From JAXMHN01 sp964578605 (GTDB taxonomy: Bacteria; Verrucomicrobiota; Verrucomicrobiia; Limisphaerales; SIBE01), in NCBI GenBank assembly GCA_964578605.1, contig CAZODO010000020.1:1-64000 (forward strand): a stretch of DNA of 64,000 nucleotides, written 5' to 3'. The notes beneath the pieces were generated by a model, which did no database searches, had not been told where the DNA came from, and was given only the letters and a program-made list of their open reading frames with translations. The position numbers and the translations under genes are program-made. Positions 26,712-35,334 of the stretch are shown piece by piece (the stretch's first letter is position 1; the number at the start of each line of letters is the position of its first letter).

Positions 26712-26725
26712 TTGCAACGTTGCAA
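26712..26725. promoter_or_regulatory. Perfect 14-bp palindrome before the E2 start
   Basis: TTGCAACGTTGCAA is a perfect palindrome ending 5 bp before the E2 start codon, in the 51-bp E1-E2 gap, where a Shine-Dalgarno sequence would be expected; none is evident. It may be a regulator-binding site or a small RNA hairpin affecting E2 translation. Confidence 0.4.
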
Positions 26726-26730
26726 AATTT

Positions 26731-28029
26731 ATGGATGTTCGATTGCCAAATCTTGGAGAAGGGGCTGATTCAGGTTCTGTCGTCTCTGTCTTCGTGAAGG
26801 TCGGTGACCAGATCACGAAAGGGCAGACGCTCCTCGAATTAGAGAACGAGAAAGCCGTGGCGCCCATTCCGTCGCCCGCCGAAGGCCGTGTCACGGCCAT
26901 TCGTGTCAAACAGGGTGACAAGATCAGCGTGGGCCAGGTGATCTTGACGCTGGCCGACGCCGGGGCCAAGGCGCCCGCGGCAGAGCCTCGGCAACCTGCC
27001 CCGCAGGTTGAAGCCGAGGAACAGGCCGAAAATCCCGCAGGGCCGCCGGAGCCCACACCGGAAGCGGAGTCTGAGCCTGCCTCGCCTCCTCCCGACGCCG
27101 GGGTTGCTCGGAAAGCCGGGTTTCCGCCGCCCGCGGCCCCGTCCATCCGCAAGCTCGCCAAGGATCTTGGAATCGACCTGGCCCGCGTCCGTGGAAGCCA
27201 GCATGGCGGCCGGATTATCCTCCCGGACATTCGGGCCTATATCCAGTCCCTGCAGCAGAGGGTCTTTTCTCAAAAGAAGGAGCCGGTCCGCGCGCCGGCG
27301 GCTGAACCGGTTGATTTCGCGAAGTGGGGACCGGTCTCGGCCAAACCCCTCTCCCAGTTAAGGCAGGTGATTAGCCGCCGGATGGCTGAGAGCTGGACGC
27401 GAATCCCGCACGTGACGCAGTTCGACAGCGCCGATATCACCAAGGTCAACGAGTTGCGAAAGCAACACGCGCCGGCCTATGAAGCGCAAGGGGTCCGGCT
27501 CACGGTGACTTCGTTCGTGCTAAGGGCGGTGGTGGCGGTGCTCAAGAAGCACCCCATCTTCAATGCCAGCCTTGACGAGGCGGCTCAGCAGATCGTGATG
27601 AAGGACTACATTCACATCGGTTTGGCCGTCGATACCGAAGCCGGGTTGCTGGTTCCTGTGGTCCGTAATGCCGATTCCAAATCGATGCTCGAGCTTTCCA
27701 AAGAGGTGCAGGACCTGGCGGACAGAGCCCGGGCCCGCAAGCTGGCGCTGGACGAGATGCGAGGCGGCACGTTTACCATCTCCAACCAGGGCGGCATTGG
27801 AAGCGCGCATTTCACGCCGATCATCAACATGCCTGAGTCCGCGATCCTGGGCTTGGGCCGCGGCGCGATGGCGCCGGTGGTGCGCGGAAGCGAAATCGTT
27901 CCCCGTCTGCTCCTGCCGTTGGCGCTGTCCTATGATCACCGGCTGATCGACGGCGCCGCCGCCGCCCGTTTCATGGTGGACCTCGTGGGCGCGTTGGAGA
28001 ACTTTGCCGAAGAGGGCCTTAAGCTTTAA
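26731..28029 (+). CDS. aceF: Pyruvate dehydrogenase E2 (dihydrolipoyl acetyltransferase)
   Basis: 432 residues. A single N-terminal lipoyl domain (1-78) carries the lipoylated lysine in ELENEKAVA (about residue 41). A Pro/Ala/Glu-rich linker (80-130) follows, then a peripheral-subunit-binding domain (about 135-172, APSIRKLAKDLGIDLARVRG, then GRIILPDIRAYI). The C-terminal catalytic domain (about 195-432) ends with the acyltransferase signature SYDHRLIDGAAAARFM. It moves the acetyl group from E1 to CoA. E. coli AceF has three lipoyl domains; this has one. The peptide-binding domain recruits E1 and E3, whose genes flank it. Confidence 0.94.
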   Translation: MDVRLPNLGEGADSGSVVSVFVKVGDQITKGQTLLELENEKAVAPIPSPAEGRVTAIRVKQGDKISVGQVILTLADAGAKAPAAEPRQPAPQVEAEEQAENPAGPPEPTPEAESEPASPPPDAGVARKAGFPPPAAPSIRKLAKDLGIDLARVRGSQHGGRIILPDIRAYIQSLQQRVFSQKKEPVRAPAAEPVDFAKWGPVSAKPLSQLRQVISRRMAESWTRIPHVTQFDSADITKVNELRKQHAPAYEAQGVRLTVTSFVLRAVVAVLKKHPIFNASLDEAAQQIVMKDYIHIGLAVDTEAGLLVPVVRNADSKSMLELSKEVQDLADRARARKLALDEMRGGTFTISNQGGIGSAHFTPIINMPESAILGLGRGAMAPVVRGSEIVPRLLLPLALSYDHRLIDGAAAARFMVDLVGALENFAEEGLKL

Positions 28030-28047
28030 CCTGCGCGTGTGACTTCT

Positions 28048-29472
28048 ATGGCACCCATTCAAACTGAACTTGTCGTTGTCGGCGCTGGACCCGGGGGATA
28101 CGCGGCCGCTTTTTACGCGGCTGACAAAGGGAAGCAAGTCACCCTGGTCGAGCTGGAGCCTCGCCTGGGGGGCGTGTGTCTGAACCGCGGTTGCATCCCA
28201 TCCAAGGCTTACCTCCACGCCGCCAAACTCATCAGTGAAGCCCGGGAATCGAGCGTTCGCGGCATCGATTTTGCCCCTCCTAAAATCGATCTCAACAAGA
28301 TGCGGACCTGGAAGGAATCGATTTTGAACAAGCTGGGCCAAGGCATTCGTGGGTTGGCGCAACGCCGCGGAGTGGAAGTCCTCCATGGCCGGGGATATCT
28401 CGACGATTCCCGAACCTTGCGCGTGGAAACTGCCGAAGGGCAGAAGTTCCTTCAATTCCAGCATGCGATTCTGGCCGTAGGTTCCAGATCGGCAATGCCC
28501 AAAGCGTTCGACCTCGGCAACCCGCGCGTGATGACCTCGCGCGAAGCGTTGGAGATTGAGGACATTCCGTCCGACCTCCTCGTGGTGGGCGGCGGTTACA
28601 TCGGCATGGAGCTCGGGACCGTCTACGCGACTTTTGGGAGCAAGGTGGTGGTGGTCGAAGCGCTGGACACGATTCTCGCCGGCGCAGACACGGACCTGGT
28701 GCGTCCCATCAAGAAGTACGCCGAAACCCACTTCAAGGAAGTGCGCGTCAAGACCAAGGTCGCCAAGATGGCCACAAGCGGCAAACAGATCCAGGTAACC
28801 TTCGAATCCGAGGGACAGACCAAGACCGAGCTCTACGATCGCGTCCTGGTCTCTGTCGGCCGGGTTCCCAACTGTGCCGACATTGGCCTCGAGAATACGA
28901 AGGTGGCGCGCGACGAACGCGGGTTCATCCAGGTCAACGCGCGCCAGCAAACGGCGGAGCCGTCCATCTACGCCATCGGCGACGTTACGGGCGGGGCGCT
29001 TCTGGCGCACAAAGCGGCCCGGGAAGCTCGAGTGGCCGTGGATGTGATCACGGGGGAATACACCGTGTTCGAGAACATCGTGATTCCAGCCGTGGTCTTC
29101 ACGGATCCGGAGTTGGCGTGGTGCGGTTTGACCGAGTCGGAGGCCAGACAAAAGGGGCTCGAAGTCGAAATCGCCAAGTTCCCGTGGTCAGCCTCGGGAC
29201 GCGCCTTGACTTTCGACCGCACCGACGGGCTCACCAAGTTGGTGGTGGAACCCGAGACGGAACGAATCCTGGGGGTTGGCATTGTGGGGTCTGGAGCCGG
29301 GGAACTGATCAGCGAAGGCGTTCTTGCGGTGGAGATGGGGGCGACGGCCCGCGACCTGGCCTCGTCGGTGCATCCGCACCCGACTCTTTCTGAGACCTTA
29401 ATGGAGTGTGCGGAGGCGTTTTACGGCCATTCAACGCACGTCTACACACGGCGCCCGGCGAAGCCTGCCTGA
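28048..29472 (+). CDS. lpdA: Dihydrolipoamide dehydrogenase (E3)
   Basis: 474 residues from the ATG at 28048; an in-frame GTG lies at 28039. It reoxidises dihydrolipoamide using FAD and NAD. Visible motifs are the FAD-binding VVVGAGPGGYAAAF, the redox-active disulfide GGVCLNRGCIPSK (Cys44 and Cys49), the NAD-binding VVGGGYIGMELGTVYATFG, the second FAD motif IYAIGDVTGGALLAHKA, and the C-terminal catalytic HPHPTLSETLMECAE. It starts 18 bp after E2 and closes the PDH operon. The same E3 could also serve 2-oxoglutarate dehydrogenase and the glycine cleavage system, for which no genes are in this window. Confidence 0.95.
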   Translation: MAPIQTELVVVGAGPGGYAAAFYAADKGKQVTLVELEPRLGGVCLNRGCIPSKAYLHAAKLISEARESSVRGIDFAPPKIDLNKMRTWKESILNKLGQGIRGLAQRRGVEVLHGRGYLDDSRTLRVETAEGQKFLQFQHAILAVGSRSAMPKAFDLGNPRVMTSREALEIEDIPSDLLVVGGGYIGMELGTVYATFGSKVVVVEALDTILAGADTDLVRPIKKYAETHFKEVRVKTKVAKMATSGKQIQVTFESEGQTKTELYDRVLVSVGRVPNCADIGLENTKVARDERGFIQVNARQQTAEPSIYAIGDVTGGALLAHKAAREARVAVDVITGEYTVFENIVIPAVVFTDPELAWCGLTESEARQKGLEVEIAKFPWSASGRALTFDRTDGLTKLVVEPETERILGVGIVGSGAGELISEGVLAVEMGATARDLASSVHPHPTLSETLMECAEAFYGHSTHVYTRRPAKPA

Positions 29473-29579
29473 ACCAGCCTATCGGGGTTTCCCCTGGGGG
29501 TGATCGGGGCGGATTCCCGGGTTGAAAAACAGGCATGCGCCGGATAGCTCGGCTCGGTGCCGCCCTATAGCTTGAGGCG

Positions 29580-29873
29580 ATGCTTTAGACGATCGCCGCC
29601 ATTTTGCTGGCGCTTTAACTCTGGGGTTTAGCGAACGCCCAGACGCTGGCGGGTTTTCTTCATGTCCTGCTGGTGGGCGCGGTTGTGCTCGTGCGCTTCA
29701 ATCTGGTTGTGGGACTCTGGCCGCTCTTGAGGGCTGTTCTCCTTTGGGAAAATGAGCTACAATCCTGCTTAGCGGGGCGCTTGGGCGCCTCGTGGAAGGC
29801 ACGGATCAACGCCTTCAATCGGCGAATCGAAGAACGCAAGAGAGAAAGCGATACTTATGGATTTACCCAGTGA
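29580..29873 (+). pseudogene. lmo0937-like small membrane protein with two stop codons
   Basis: Read from the ATG at 29580, the frame gives ML-stop-TIAAILLAL-stop-LWGLANAQTLAGFLHVLLVGAVVLVRF. This resembles the short lmo0937 family (about 50 residues, one hydrophobic hairpin), which typically starts MLWTI and has a second Trp after ILLVL. Both in-frame stops (TAG at 29586-29588, and TAA ten codons later) fall where that family has Trp. A GAGG ribosome-binding site precedes the ATG. The frame then stays open past the usual family end to 29873, overlapping the next gene. The gene lies in the 384-bp gap between E3 and the yqjD-like gene. I read it as a recently inactivated gene. Confidence 0.5.
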
Positions 29874-30105
29874 CAACAACGCAGAGCAAGCGGCAGGGGA
29901 CGCGGCGGCTGCGGCCACTCAAGGTGTGACCGAGAGCCTGGACCAGGGAAGGCAAGCCCTGGCCGACATGCAGGCAGTCCTGACGGAGCGGACGCGCGAA
30001 TGCCTTCAATCGACCGAGAGGTATGTGCGCCAGAACCCCTGGCAGGCCATGGGTCTTGCCGCAGGAGCTGGATTGGTGATCGGTTTGTTAATGGGGCGCC
30101 GCTAG
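29857..30105 (+). CDS. DUF883 family protein, YqjD/ElaB-like
   Basis: 82 residues. An amphipathic, Ala/Gln/Glu-rich helical region (residues 10-60, AADAAAAATQGVTESLDQGRQAL type) is followed by YVRQNPWQAMGLAAGAGLVIGLLMGRR, the diagnostic C-terminal anchor of the YqjD/ElaB/YgaM family. In E. coli these proteins are tail-anchored in the inner membrane and associate with ribosomes in stationary phase. It is the first of three genes (30118 and 30521 follow closely), in the same order as E. coli yqjD-yqjE-yqjK. Confidence 0.85.
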   Translation: MDLPSDNNAEQAAGDAAAAATQGVTESLDQGRQALADMQAVLTERTRECLQSTERYVRQNPWQAMGLAAGAGLVIGLLMGRR

Positions 30106-30117
30106 ATCTGCAAGGCT

Positions 30118-30519
30118 ATGCCAACCCCGGAGCGTCGCGCGGAACCGCAGCCGTCCCTGAGCCTGTTGCAGTCGCTCAAGGCCTATTTCGCCGCCTGGGT
30201 GGATTTGCTGGCCGTCCGGGTCGAGCTGCTGTCCACGGAGCTCGAGGAGGAAAAACAGCGTGTCCAGCAGTTGTTGATCCTTGCGGTGGCGGCGGCAGTT
30301 TGCCTGGCCTTTGGAGCGCTTCTTATGACCCTGCTTGTGGTGGTGGTCTTTTGGGAAACGGATTACCGGTTGGCGGTGCTGGGAGCGTTTGCCTTGCTGT
30401 ATCTTGCCGCCGGGGCCGTGGCCGCGGTGCTCGCGGCACGCAAGTCAAAAACCCGGCCCAAGCTGCTATCGGCGACCCTCGGGGAGTTGGCGAAAGACTG
30501 CCAGCGCCTGACGTCTTAA
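30118..30519 (+). CDS. YqjE-like (phage-holin superfamily III) membrane protein
   Basis: 133 residues. Two hydrophobic helices (LLILAVAAAVCLAFGALLMTLLVVVVFW and LAVLGAFALLYLAAGAVAAVLAA) follow an amphipathic helix (SLLQSLKAYFAAWVDLLAVRVELLSTELEEEKQR), the pattern of the YqjE / 'holin-X' superfamily. Despite the name there is no evidence for a phage function. It starts 12 bp after the yqjD-like gene and ends one base before the yqjK-like gene, so the three are surely co-transcribed. It is probably an inner-membrane protein linked to stress or stationary phase. Confidence 0.83.
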   Translation: MPTPERRAEPQPSLSLLQSLKAYFAAWVDLLAVRVELLSTELEEEKQRVQQLLILAVAAAVCLAFGALLMTLLVVVVFWETDYRLAVLGAFALLYLAAGAVAAVLAARKSKTRPKLLSATLGELAKDCQRLTS

Positions 30520-30520
30520 C

Positions 30521-30805
30521 GTGAGTGCAAGCCTTGAATCCTTGGCCGCGCGACGCGCCCAGCTGATTTCGCGCGCGGAAGTCCAGCGTCGGGAACTGGC
30601 GTCCTGCCACCGGCAGGTCGTGGCACCGGTTCAGTTGACGGGTTCGGTAGTCGGGTTGGTCAGCAGCCTCCGGCACTCGCCGCTGTTCATCACCGCCGTG
30701 GCGGCGATCCTGTTGCGGACGCGCTGGGGGAAACTGGCGCTGGTGCCCAAATTGGCGTGGCGTGGCTGGAAAGTGCTGCGGTTTCTCCGCAGGTTGGGGC
30801 GGTAG
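30521..30805 (+). CDS. YqjK-like protein
   Basis: 94 residues starting with GTG at 30521, one base after the previous gene's stop. It has the family pattern: LAARRAQLISRAEVQRRELASCHRQVVAPVQ in the first 40 residues, a hydrophobic helix near SLRHSPLFITAVAAILLRT, and a basic C-terminus (RGWKVLRFLRRLGR). The YqjK family is known from proteobacterial yqjDEK operons; its function is unknown. The conserved gene order here supports the assignment. Confidence 0.75.
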   Translation: MSASLESLAARRAQLISRAEVQRRELASCHRQVVAPVQLTGSVVGLVSSLRHSPLFITAVAAILLRTRWGKLALVPKLAWRGWKVLRFLRRLGR

Positions 30806-30870
30806 GCTCCGCACCGGGCGCGGCCCCGTGCGAGGCATTGTTCGGGAAGGGCAACTAACACTGAGGATCT

Positions 30871-31527
30871 ATGTCAGCCAAGAAGAACAAGAGCACCATT
30901 CTCCTGGTGGATGACCATCCGATCGTCCGCCAGGGCCTCTCGGAACTGATCGATCACGAAAAGGATCTGTCCGTATGCGGCACGGCCGAGGACATCCATA
31001 AAGCTCTGGAACTCATCACGGCCCTCTCGCCGGACCTGGTCATCGTCGATATTTCGCTCAAGGGCAGCAACGGCATCGAACTGCTCAAGAACATCAAGGT
31101 TCGCTACCCCAAGCAGCCTGTGCTGATGCTCTCCATGCATGACGAATCCCTCTACGCCGTCCGTGCCTTGCGCGCGGGAGCGGCGGGCTACGTCATGAAA
31201 CAGGAAGCGACCGAGAAAGTGCTGACCGCGATTCGCCAGGTGCTGAACGGCGAGATCTTTCTTAGCGAGCGGATGGAGAAGAAGATGATGCACCAGCTTG
31301 TCGGCGGGCGCGCCGCGCGGACGGGGTCGCCTCTTGAAGACCTTAGCGATCGCGAGCTGGAGGTGTTTAACCTGATCGGCCAGGGGCACGGGACCCGGCA
31401 GATCGCGGAAGAGCTCCATCTCAGCATCAAGACGATCGAGTCCCATCGCGCTCATATCAAAGAGAAGCTCAATCTCAAGAACGCGACGGAACTGGTCCAG
31501 CACGCGATTCAGTGGCGCGAGGCCTGA
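30871..31527 (+). CDS. NarL/FixJ-type response regulator
   Basis: 218 residues. The receiver domain (1-125) is canonical: acidic pair in LLVDDHPIVRQG, phospho-acceptor Asp in LVIVDISLKGSNG, and the conserved Lys in GYVMKQEATE. A GerE/LuxR helix-turn-helix follows (about 150-215, LSDRELEVFNLIGQGHGTRQIAEELHLSIKTIESHRAHIKEKL). Phosphorylation by a histidine kinase, none of which is encoded nearby, should promote DNA binding. It is closely similar to the regulator at 37569-38375 (same GYVMKQE and SLYAVRALRAGA / SLHAARAIRAGA blocks), so the two are paralogues. It lies 65 bp after the yqjDEK-like genes. Confidence 0.92.
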   Translation: MSAKKNKSTILLVDDHPIVRQGLSELIDHEKDLSVCGTAEDIHKALELITALSPDLVIVDISLKGSNGIELLKNIKVRYPKQPVLMLSMHDESLYAVRALRAGAAGYVMKQEATEKVLTAIRQVLNGEIFLSERMEKKMMHQLVGGRAARTGSPLEDLSDRELEVFNLIGQGHGTRQIAEELHLSIKTIESHRAHIKEKLNLKNATELVQHAIQWREA

Positions 31528-31557
31528 GACCCCGCGCCTGTCCCGTGAAGGCGCCGG

Positions 31558-34209
31558 TTAGCGCCACTCGTGCTTCGGATACTTGCGCTGCAGCTCGCGT
31601 TTGAGCTTGGGATATTGTTCGCGCCAGAAACTCACCAGGTCCTGGGTGACCTGGACCGGCCGCATGTTGGGCGCCAGGATATGCACCACCAGCCCCACCT
31701 TGTTGGAGGCAATCTTCGGCTTGGACTTGATGCCAAACAGCTCCTGGATGCGCATTTCGATATACGGCGGAGCATCCGGCAGGTAATGGATTTTCGGCGT
31801 GCGTCCGTTCGGGAACGTGAAACGTTCCGGAGCGTGCTTGTCGAGCAATTCGCGCTGCTGCGCCGAGAGCCAGGACTGCACCACAGGCTTGACCTCGCGG
31901 TCTTTGATCTCCTTGTAGGATACCGCCCCTTCGCAGATCTGCTCGATCAGGTGACCCCGGTCTTCCGGGCGAAGCGGGGAGAGCTCAAGTTCGGGGCACC
32001 ATTGGCTCAGCAGGTTAAGCCGCAGGATCCATTGCTCAACGCTGTCGTCCCAATTCCGCAACGTGAGGCGCTTTTGAACCACTTCGGCGGCAAGCAGGCG
32101 GGAAGCCTCCACCACGGGGGGACGGTCTGTCTGGCGGGTTTCGACCACCAGGTCTCGAAAGCGAACCTGCTCCTCAGCAAGCACCCTCCGGGCCATGCTG
32201 TCGAAATGAACCCGCGACTCGGTCCGGATATCCTCAGGGAAAAGCTCGCGCAACCATTCCAGCTTGATCGCCGTCGCCAGCGACACAACCGTGGTCATCG
32301 TCTTGTCCGCCCCTTCCACCTCCCGGATTTCGGCGGCGACCAGGAGGGGGCTTTGCTGCACTGCGCTTTCGCGCGCCAGGTTGGCACGGCGTCCGTGGAC
32401 CAATTCGCACCGGAGCGTTCCGGCATCTAAACGGCGGGCCGTCCGGTCCGAGAAGCCGATCAGCACGCATTTTTCCACCGCGTCGGCCGGCGCGGGTTCG
32501 CGGTTGACGGTGAGGCCCTCATTTTCGGCAATGCGGATGAACTGCTCGAGAAGGGGCCCCACTTGCCGGGCCGTCAAACCATGAATGCCGGCTTTGCGGC
32601 AGATCTCCTGCCGGAACTGGTTGTTCTGGGCGTACTGCCAGGCGCGCATGGCAATCCAGAAATCCGAGGTCGACTTGTGGCCGAAGAGATCGTCCCGGAA
32701 TTCTTCCACGTCCTTGCCGGGGTTGCGAATGAGCAGGTCGCGTCCCTGGGTGAGCGCGGCGATCATGCAAGCCTGGTAAACCGCTTTGTGCTCCTGGGCC
32801 GCCAGGAGCATCCGCGAGTAACGGGGATGCACCGGGAATGCCAGCATCTTGCGGCCGAGGTCGGTCAAGACCGTGGGGACAGGCTCCGGGGCGGCCGCAG
32901 GGGGCTTGACCGTTTCTGCCTCACCTTCGGCCGGGGTGGCCGCGGTTTCCGGCGGCGGGGCGCTTGGAACCGGGGAGGCGCCCGTCTCCACCCGGGCCAA
33001 GGCTCCCAGGTCCACCAAAAGTTCTTCCGCGCTGGCCAGCGCCTTTTCCGAAGGCGCTTCGAGCCAACGAAACCGGCGCAGATCTTCCACGCCGGCCGCC
33101 TTCAACGTGAGCGCGACCTCCGAAAGGTCCAGCCGTTGAATCTCCGGCAGTTCATGCTCGGGCCGTTCCCAATGCTCTTGAGACGACCAAAGCCGGAGGC
33201 AACGCCCCGGTTCGGTCCGGCCGGCGCGGCCGGTTCTCTGGTCTGCCGAAGCGCGGCTGATCTTCTCGACGAGCAAGGTGTTAATCCCGCGGTTGGGATC
33301 GTGGCGGGGAATGCGCGCGAGCCCGCTGTCGATTACCAACCGGATGCCTTCGATCGTCAGCGAGGTTTCGGCGACGTTGGTGGAAACCACCACCTTGGGC
33401 TGGTCTTGCTTTGCGACGGCGGCGTCTTGGTCACTCGGCGGCAGTTCGCCATGGAGCGGGAGCAGCGCAAAGCCTCGCGATTCGGGGGTCTGCCGGATGG
33501 CTTCGATCGTCTGCTGGATCTCGTAACTGCCCGGCATGAACACCAGGACGTCGCCTTTCCCTCCGCCCTGGACATGCTGTCGGAAGGCGTCGGCGGCAAG
33601 GTCCCACACTTCGGCGTCCTTTTGTTCCGGCCGCTGTGAAACGTACTCCGTCTCCACCGGAAACGTCCGGCCCTCGGAGGTGAGGACGCTGCACGGCTCG
33701 AGGTAACGCTCGAGGAGCCCGGCATGGAGGGTGGCCGACATGACAAGGATCAAGAGGTCCGGCCGCGACCGTTCCTGGAGATCCAGGGCGCGGGCGAGGG
33801 TGATATCGCCATAGAGATGCCGTTCGTGGAACTCGTCCAGAATGATCGCTTGAATCCCCCGCAACTCGGGGTCTTGGAGCATCTGGCGAAGCAGCACGCC
33901 CTCGGTCACGTACTTGATCTTCGTGTCCGGGCCGGCCACGCGCTCAAACCGCACCTGGTACCCCACTTCTTTGCCGAGTTCGACGTTCCGTTCGCGCGCG
34001 ACACGGCTTGCCAGCAGCCGGGCAGCAAGGCGCCGTGGTTGCAGGACCACCGCCTGGCCGGTGCCGAGCAATCCGTGGCCCAGCAGGATCTGCGGGACCT
34101 GGGTGGATTTGCCAGAACCTGTGGGCGCCTGCAGGACAAGGCGGTGGTTCTGTTGAAGACGCGTCACAATGGCGTCCTCAAGTTCGTAAATTGGCAATCG
34201 ATCTGTCAT
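31558..34209 (-). CDS. hrpB: ATP-dependent helicase HrpB
   Basis: 883 residues from the ATG at 34209 (TDRLPIYELEDAIV). It is a DEAH-box superfamily-2 helicase: Walker A APTGSGKST near residue 30, motif II LDEFHERHL, motif III MSATL, motif V VVVSTNVAETSLTI and motif VI QRTGRAGRTEPGRC. The HrpB-specific C-terminal region is present (FTFPNGRTPKIHYL, then RIQELFGIKSKPKIA, and RPVQVTQDLVSFW). An Ala/Pro/Glu-rich insert of about 45 residues (near residues 400-450) separates the helicase core from the helical domain and is longer than usual. The RNA or RNP substrate of HrpB is poorly defined. It is convergent with the response regulator and divergent from the S4 gene. Confidence 0.93.
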   Translation of the reverse strand: MTDRLPIYELEDAIVTRLQQNHRLVLQAPTGSGKSTQVPQILLGHGLLGTGQAVVLQPRRLAARLLASRVARERNVELGKEVGYQVRFERVAGPDTKIKYVTEGVLLRQMLQDPELRGIQAIILDEFHERHLYGDITLARALDLQERSRPDLLILVMSATLHAGLLERYLEPCSVLTSEGRTFPVETEYVSQRPEQKDAEVWDLAADAFRQHVQGGGKGDVLVFMPGSYEIQQTIEAIRQTPESRGFALLPLHGELPPSDQDAAVAKQDQPKVVVSTNVAETSLTIEGIRLVIDSGLARIPRHDPNRGINTLLVEKISRASADQRTGRAGRTEPGRCLRLWSSQEHWERPEHELPEIQRLDLSEVALTLKAAGVEDLRRFRWLEAPSEKALASAEELLVDLGALARVETGASPVPSAPPPETAATPAEGEAETVKPPAAAPEPVPTVLTDLGRKMLAFPVHPRYSRMLLAAQEHKAVYQACMIAALTQGRDLLIRNPGKDVEEFRDDLFGHKSTSDFWIAMRAWQYAQNNQFRQEICRKAGIHGLTARQVGPLLEQFIRIAENEGLTVNREPAPADAVEKCVLIGFSDRTARRLDAGTLRCELVHGRRANLARESAVQQSPLLVAAEIREVEGADKTMTTVVSLATAIKLEWLRELFPEDIRTESRVHFDSMARRVLAEEQVRFRDLVVETRQTDRPPVVEASRLLAAEVVQKRLTLRNWDDSVEQWILRLNLLSQWCPELELSPLRPEDRGHLIEQICEGAVSYKEIKDREVKPVVQSWLSAQQRELLDKHAPERFTFPNGRTPKIHYLPDAPPYIEMRIQELFGIKSKPKIASNKVGLVVHILAPNMRPVQVTQDLVSFWREQYPKLKRELQRKYPKHEWR

Positions 34210-34299
34210 GAACAAAGCTCTCCAAGCAAAGCACGAATCGCGCCGAAAGGCAAAGAGTCTCGCATTGCAACTTTTCCCGGCGGTTTTACCTTCTACCAG

Positions 34300-34731
34300 A
34301 TGGAACCTGGCGCATCGGTGCGCATTGATAAATGGCTCTGGGCCGTCCGGCTCTACCGGAGCCGGTCGCTGGCTACAGCGGCTTGCAATGCTGGCCACGT
34401 AAAGATTGCGGGGCAGAATGTCAAGCCTTCCCGTGAGGTCCACGTTGGCGAAACCATCTCCGCGCTCTGTGGCCACCTCCGCCGCACCGTGCGCGTCACC
34501 GCCCTCCTAAACCAGCGCGTCGGGGCCAAACAGGTCAGTTCCTTCCTCGAAGATCAAACCCCGCCGGAAGAATACCAGCGCGCCCGCCAGGAAGCCGCCG
34601 AATCCGCCTTGCGCCTCCCGCCAGGCTTGGGGCGCCCCACAAAAAAGCTGCGCCGCCAGCTCCAGCGCATCTTTGGGCATCCAAGGACGCCCCGCGATTT
34701 GGAATCCTTCGACGGACCGGATCTGGATTAA
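34300..34731 (+). CDS. S4-domain RNA-binding protein (Hsp15-like)
   Basis: 143 residues from the ATG at 34300. The S4 domain covers residues 6-65 (VRIDKWLWAVRLYRSRSLATAACNAGHVKIAGQNVKPSREVHVGETI), the usual signature of the Hsp15/YrfH family, which in E. coli recycles stalled 50S subunits carrying nascent chains. The C-terminal 60 residues are basic and helical (PEEYQRARQEAAE, then LGRPTKKLRRQLQRIFG), as in the family. The frame is open far upstream inside HrpB on the other strand, but homology begins here. It is divergent from HrpB with a 90-bp gap. Confidence 0.85.
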   Translation: MEPGASVRIDKWLWAVRLYRSRSLATAACNAGHVKIAGQNVKPSREVHVGETISALCGHLRRTVRVTALLNQRVGAKQVSSFLEDQTPPEEYQRARQEAAESALRLPPGLGRPTKKLRRQLQRIFGHPRTPRDLESFDGPDLD

Positions 34732-34812
34732 GGCAGGAGCGCTTCGCCTTGCGGAATGAGTTGCGGCGGGGTTGCACCGGGACCGGGCTCGCGCCGGGCG
34801 CCCGCTGCAAGA

Positions 34813-35064
34813 TCAGTCATCCTGCTGCTTGAGCTTCCCGAGCGTTCGTTCCAGGCGCCCGGTAATCTCGCTCACCAGGCCGGGTTCCTTGCCCGACTTC
34901 GCCAGCACCTGCAACTGCTCGATCAACGCGCGGCTCTCCACTCGGATCTCAGCCAGCAGTCGCTTCACCTCGTCCGTAGAGATGGCCAACTCGCACGGAT
35001 CAGGCGCTTTCAGGCGGTTGAACTCCGACCGCAACTTGGCCAGCCTTTGCACTGTGTCGCTCAT
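34813..35064 (-). CDS. Small helical protein, unknown function
   Basis: 83 residues from the ATG at 35064 (SDTVQRLAKLRSEFNRLKAP). It is almost wholly charged and helical, with heptad-like spacing (EVKRLLAEIRVESRALIEQLQVLAKSG, then LVSEITGRLERTLGKLKQQDD), so a coiled coil is likely. I recognise no family. An upstream extension of the frame to 35334 is cysteine-rich and of different composition, and is probably not translated. It converges with the S4 gene (81-bp gap). Confidence 0.55.
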   Translation of the reverse strand: MSDTVQRLAKLRSEFNRLKAPDPCELAISTDEVKRLLAEIRVESRALIEQLQVLAKSGKEPGLVSEITGRLERTLGKLKQQDD

Positions 35065-35205
35065 CGTCAGAATCGAAATTACACCGGCCTCCAGGATTTG
35101 TCTTGGCCCAGATATGACCGTTCCGGCGCCCATTGAGGTGGAGTCGGAACGCCAGGTCAAGGGAGGAATTTGGGGTGGCCGATAAGACGCGCCTCCCCCT
35201 TTGCT

Positions 35206-35230
35206 GCAATCGTAATCGCAATTGCAATCC
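35206..35230. repeat. Hexamer array (GCAATC/GTAATC type)
   Basis: Four consecutive 6-bp units (GCAATC, GTAATC, GCAATT, GCAATC). It lies in the 510-bp gap 35065-35574 that also holds the 11-bp element E; the rest of that gap shows nothing else recognisable. Confidence 0.6.
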
Positions 35231-35334
35231 CCTTGCACCCGGCCCGGCCCGTTCTTCTCAGTTTTGAGAAAGACGATTCGCCCTGGATTGCTGCTGCAGC
35301 GGCAATTTTCAGGACCTACTTTCGATGATAACAT

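Noticed and set aside
29673..29873. 66-codon independent gene
   Set aside because: It is the downstream part of the broken lmo0937-like frame, starting only after the second stop codon.
30118..30519. Phage holin / prophage
   Set aside because: The holin label belongs to the superfamily only; the gene sits in a yqjDEK-like operon and no phage gene is near.
34210..34476. N-terminal extension of HrpB
   Set aside because: The extension has no helicase homology and lies opposite the S4-domain gene; HrpB homologues start near the ATG at 34209.
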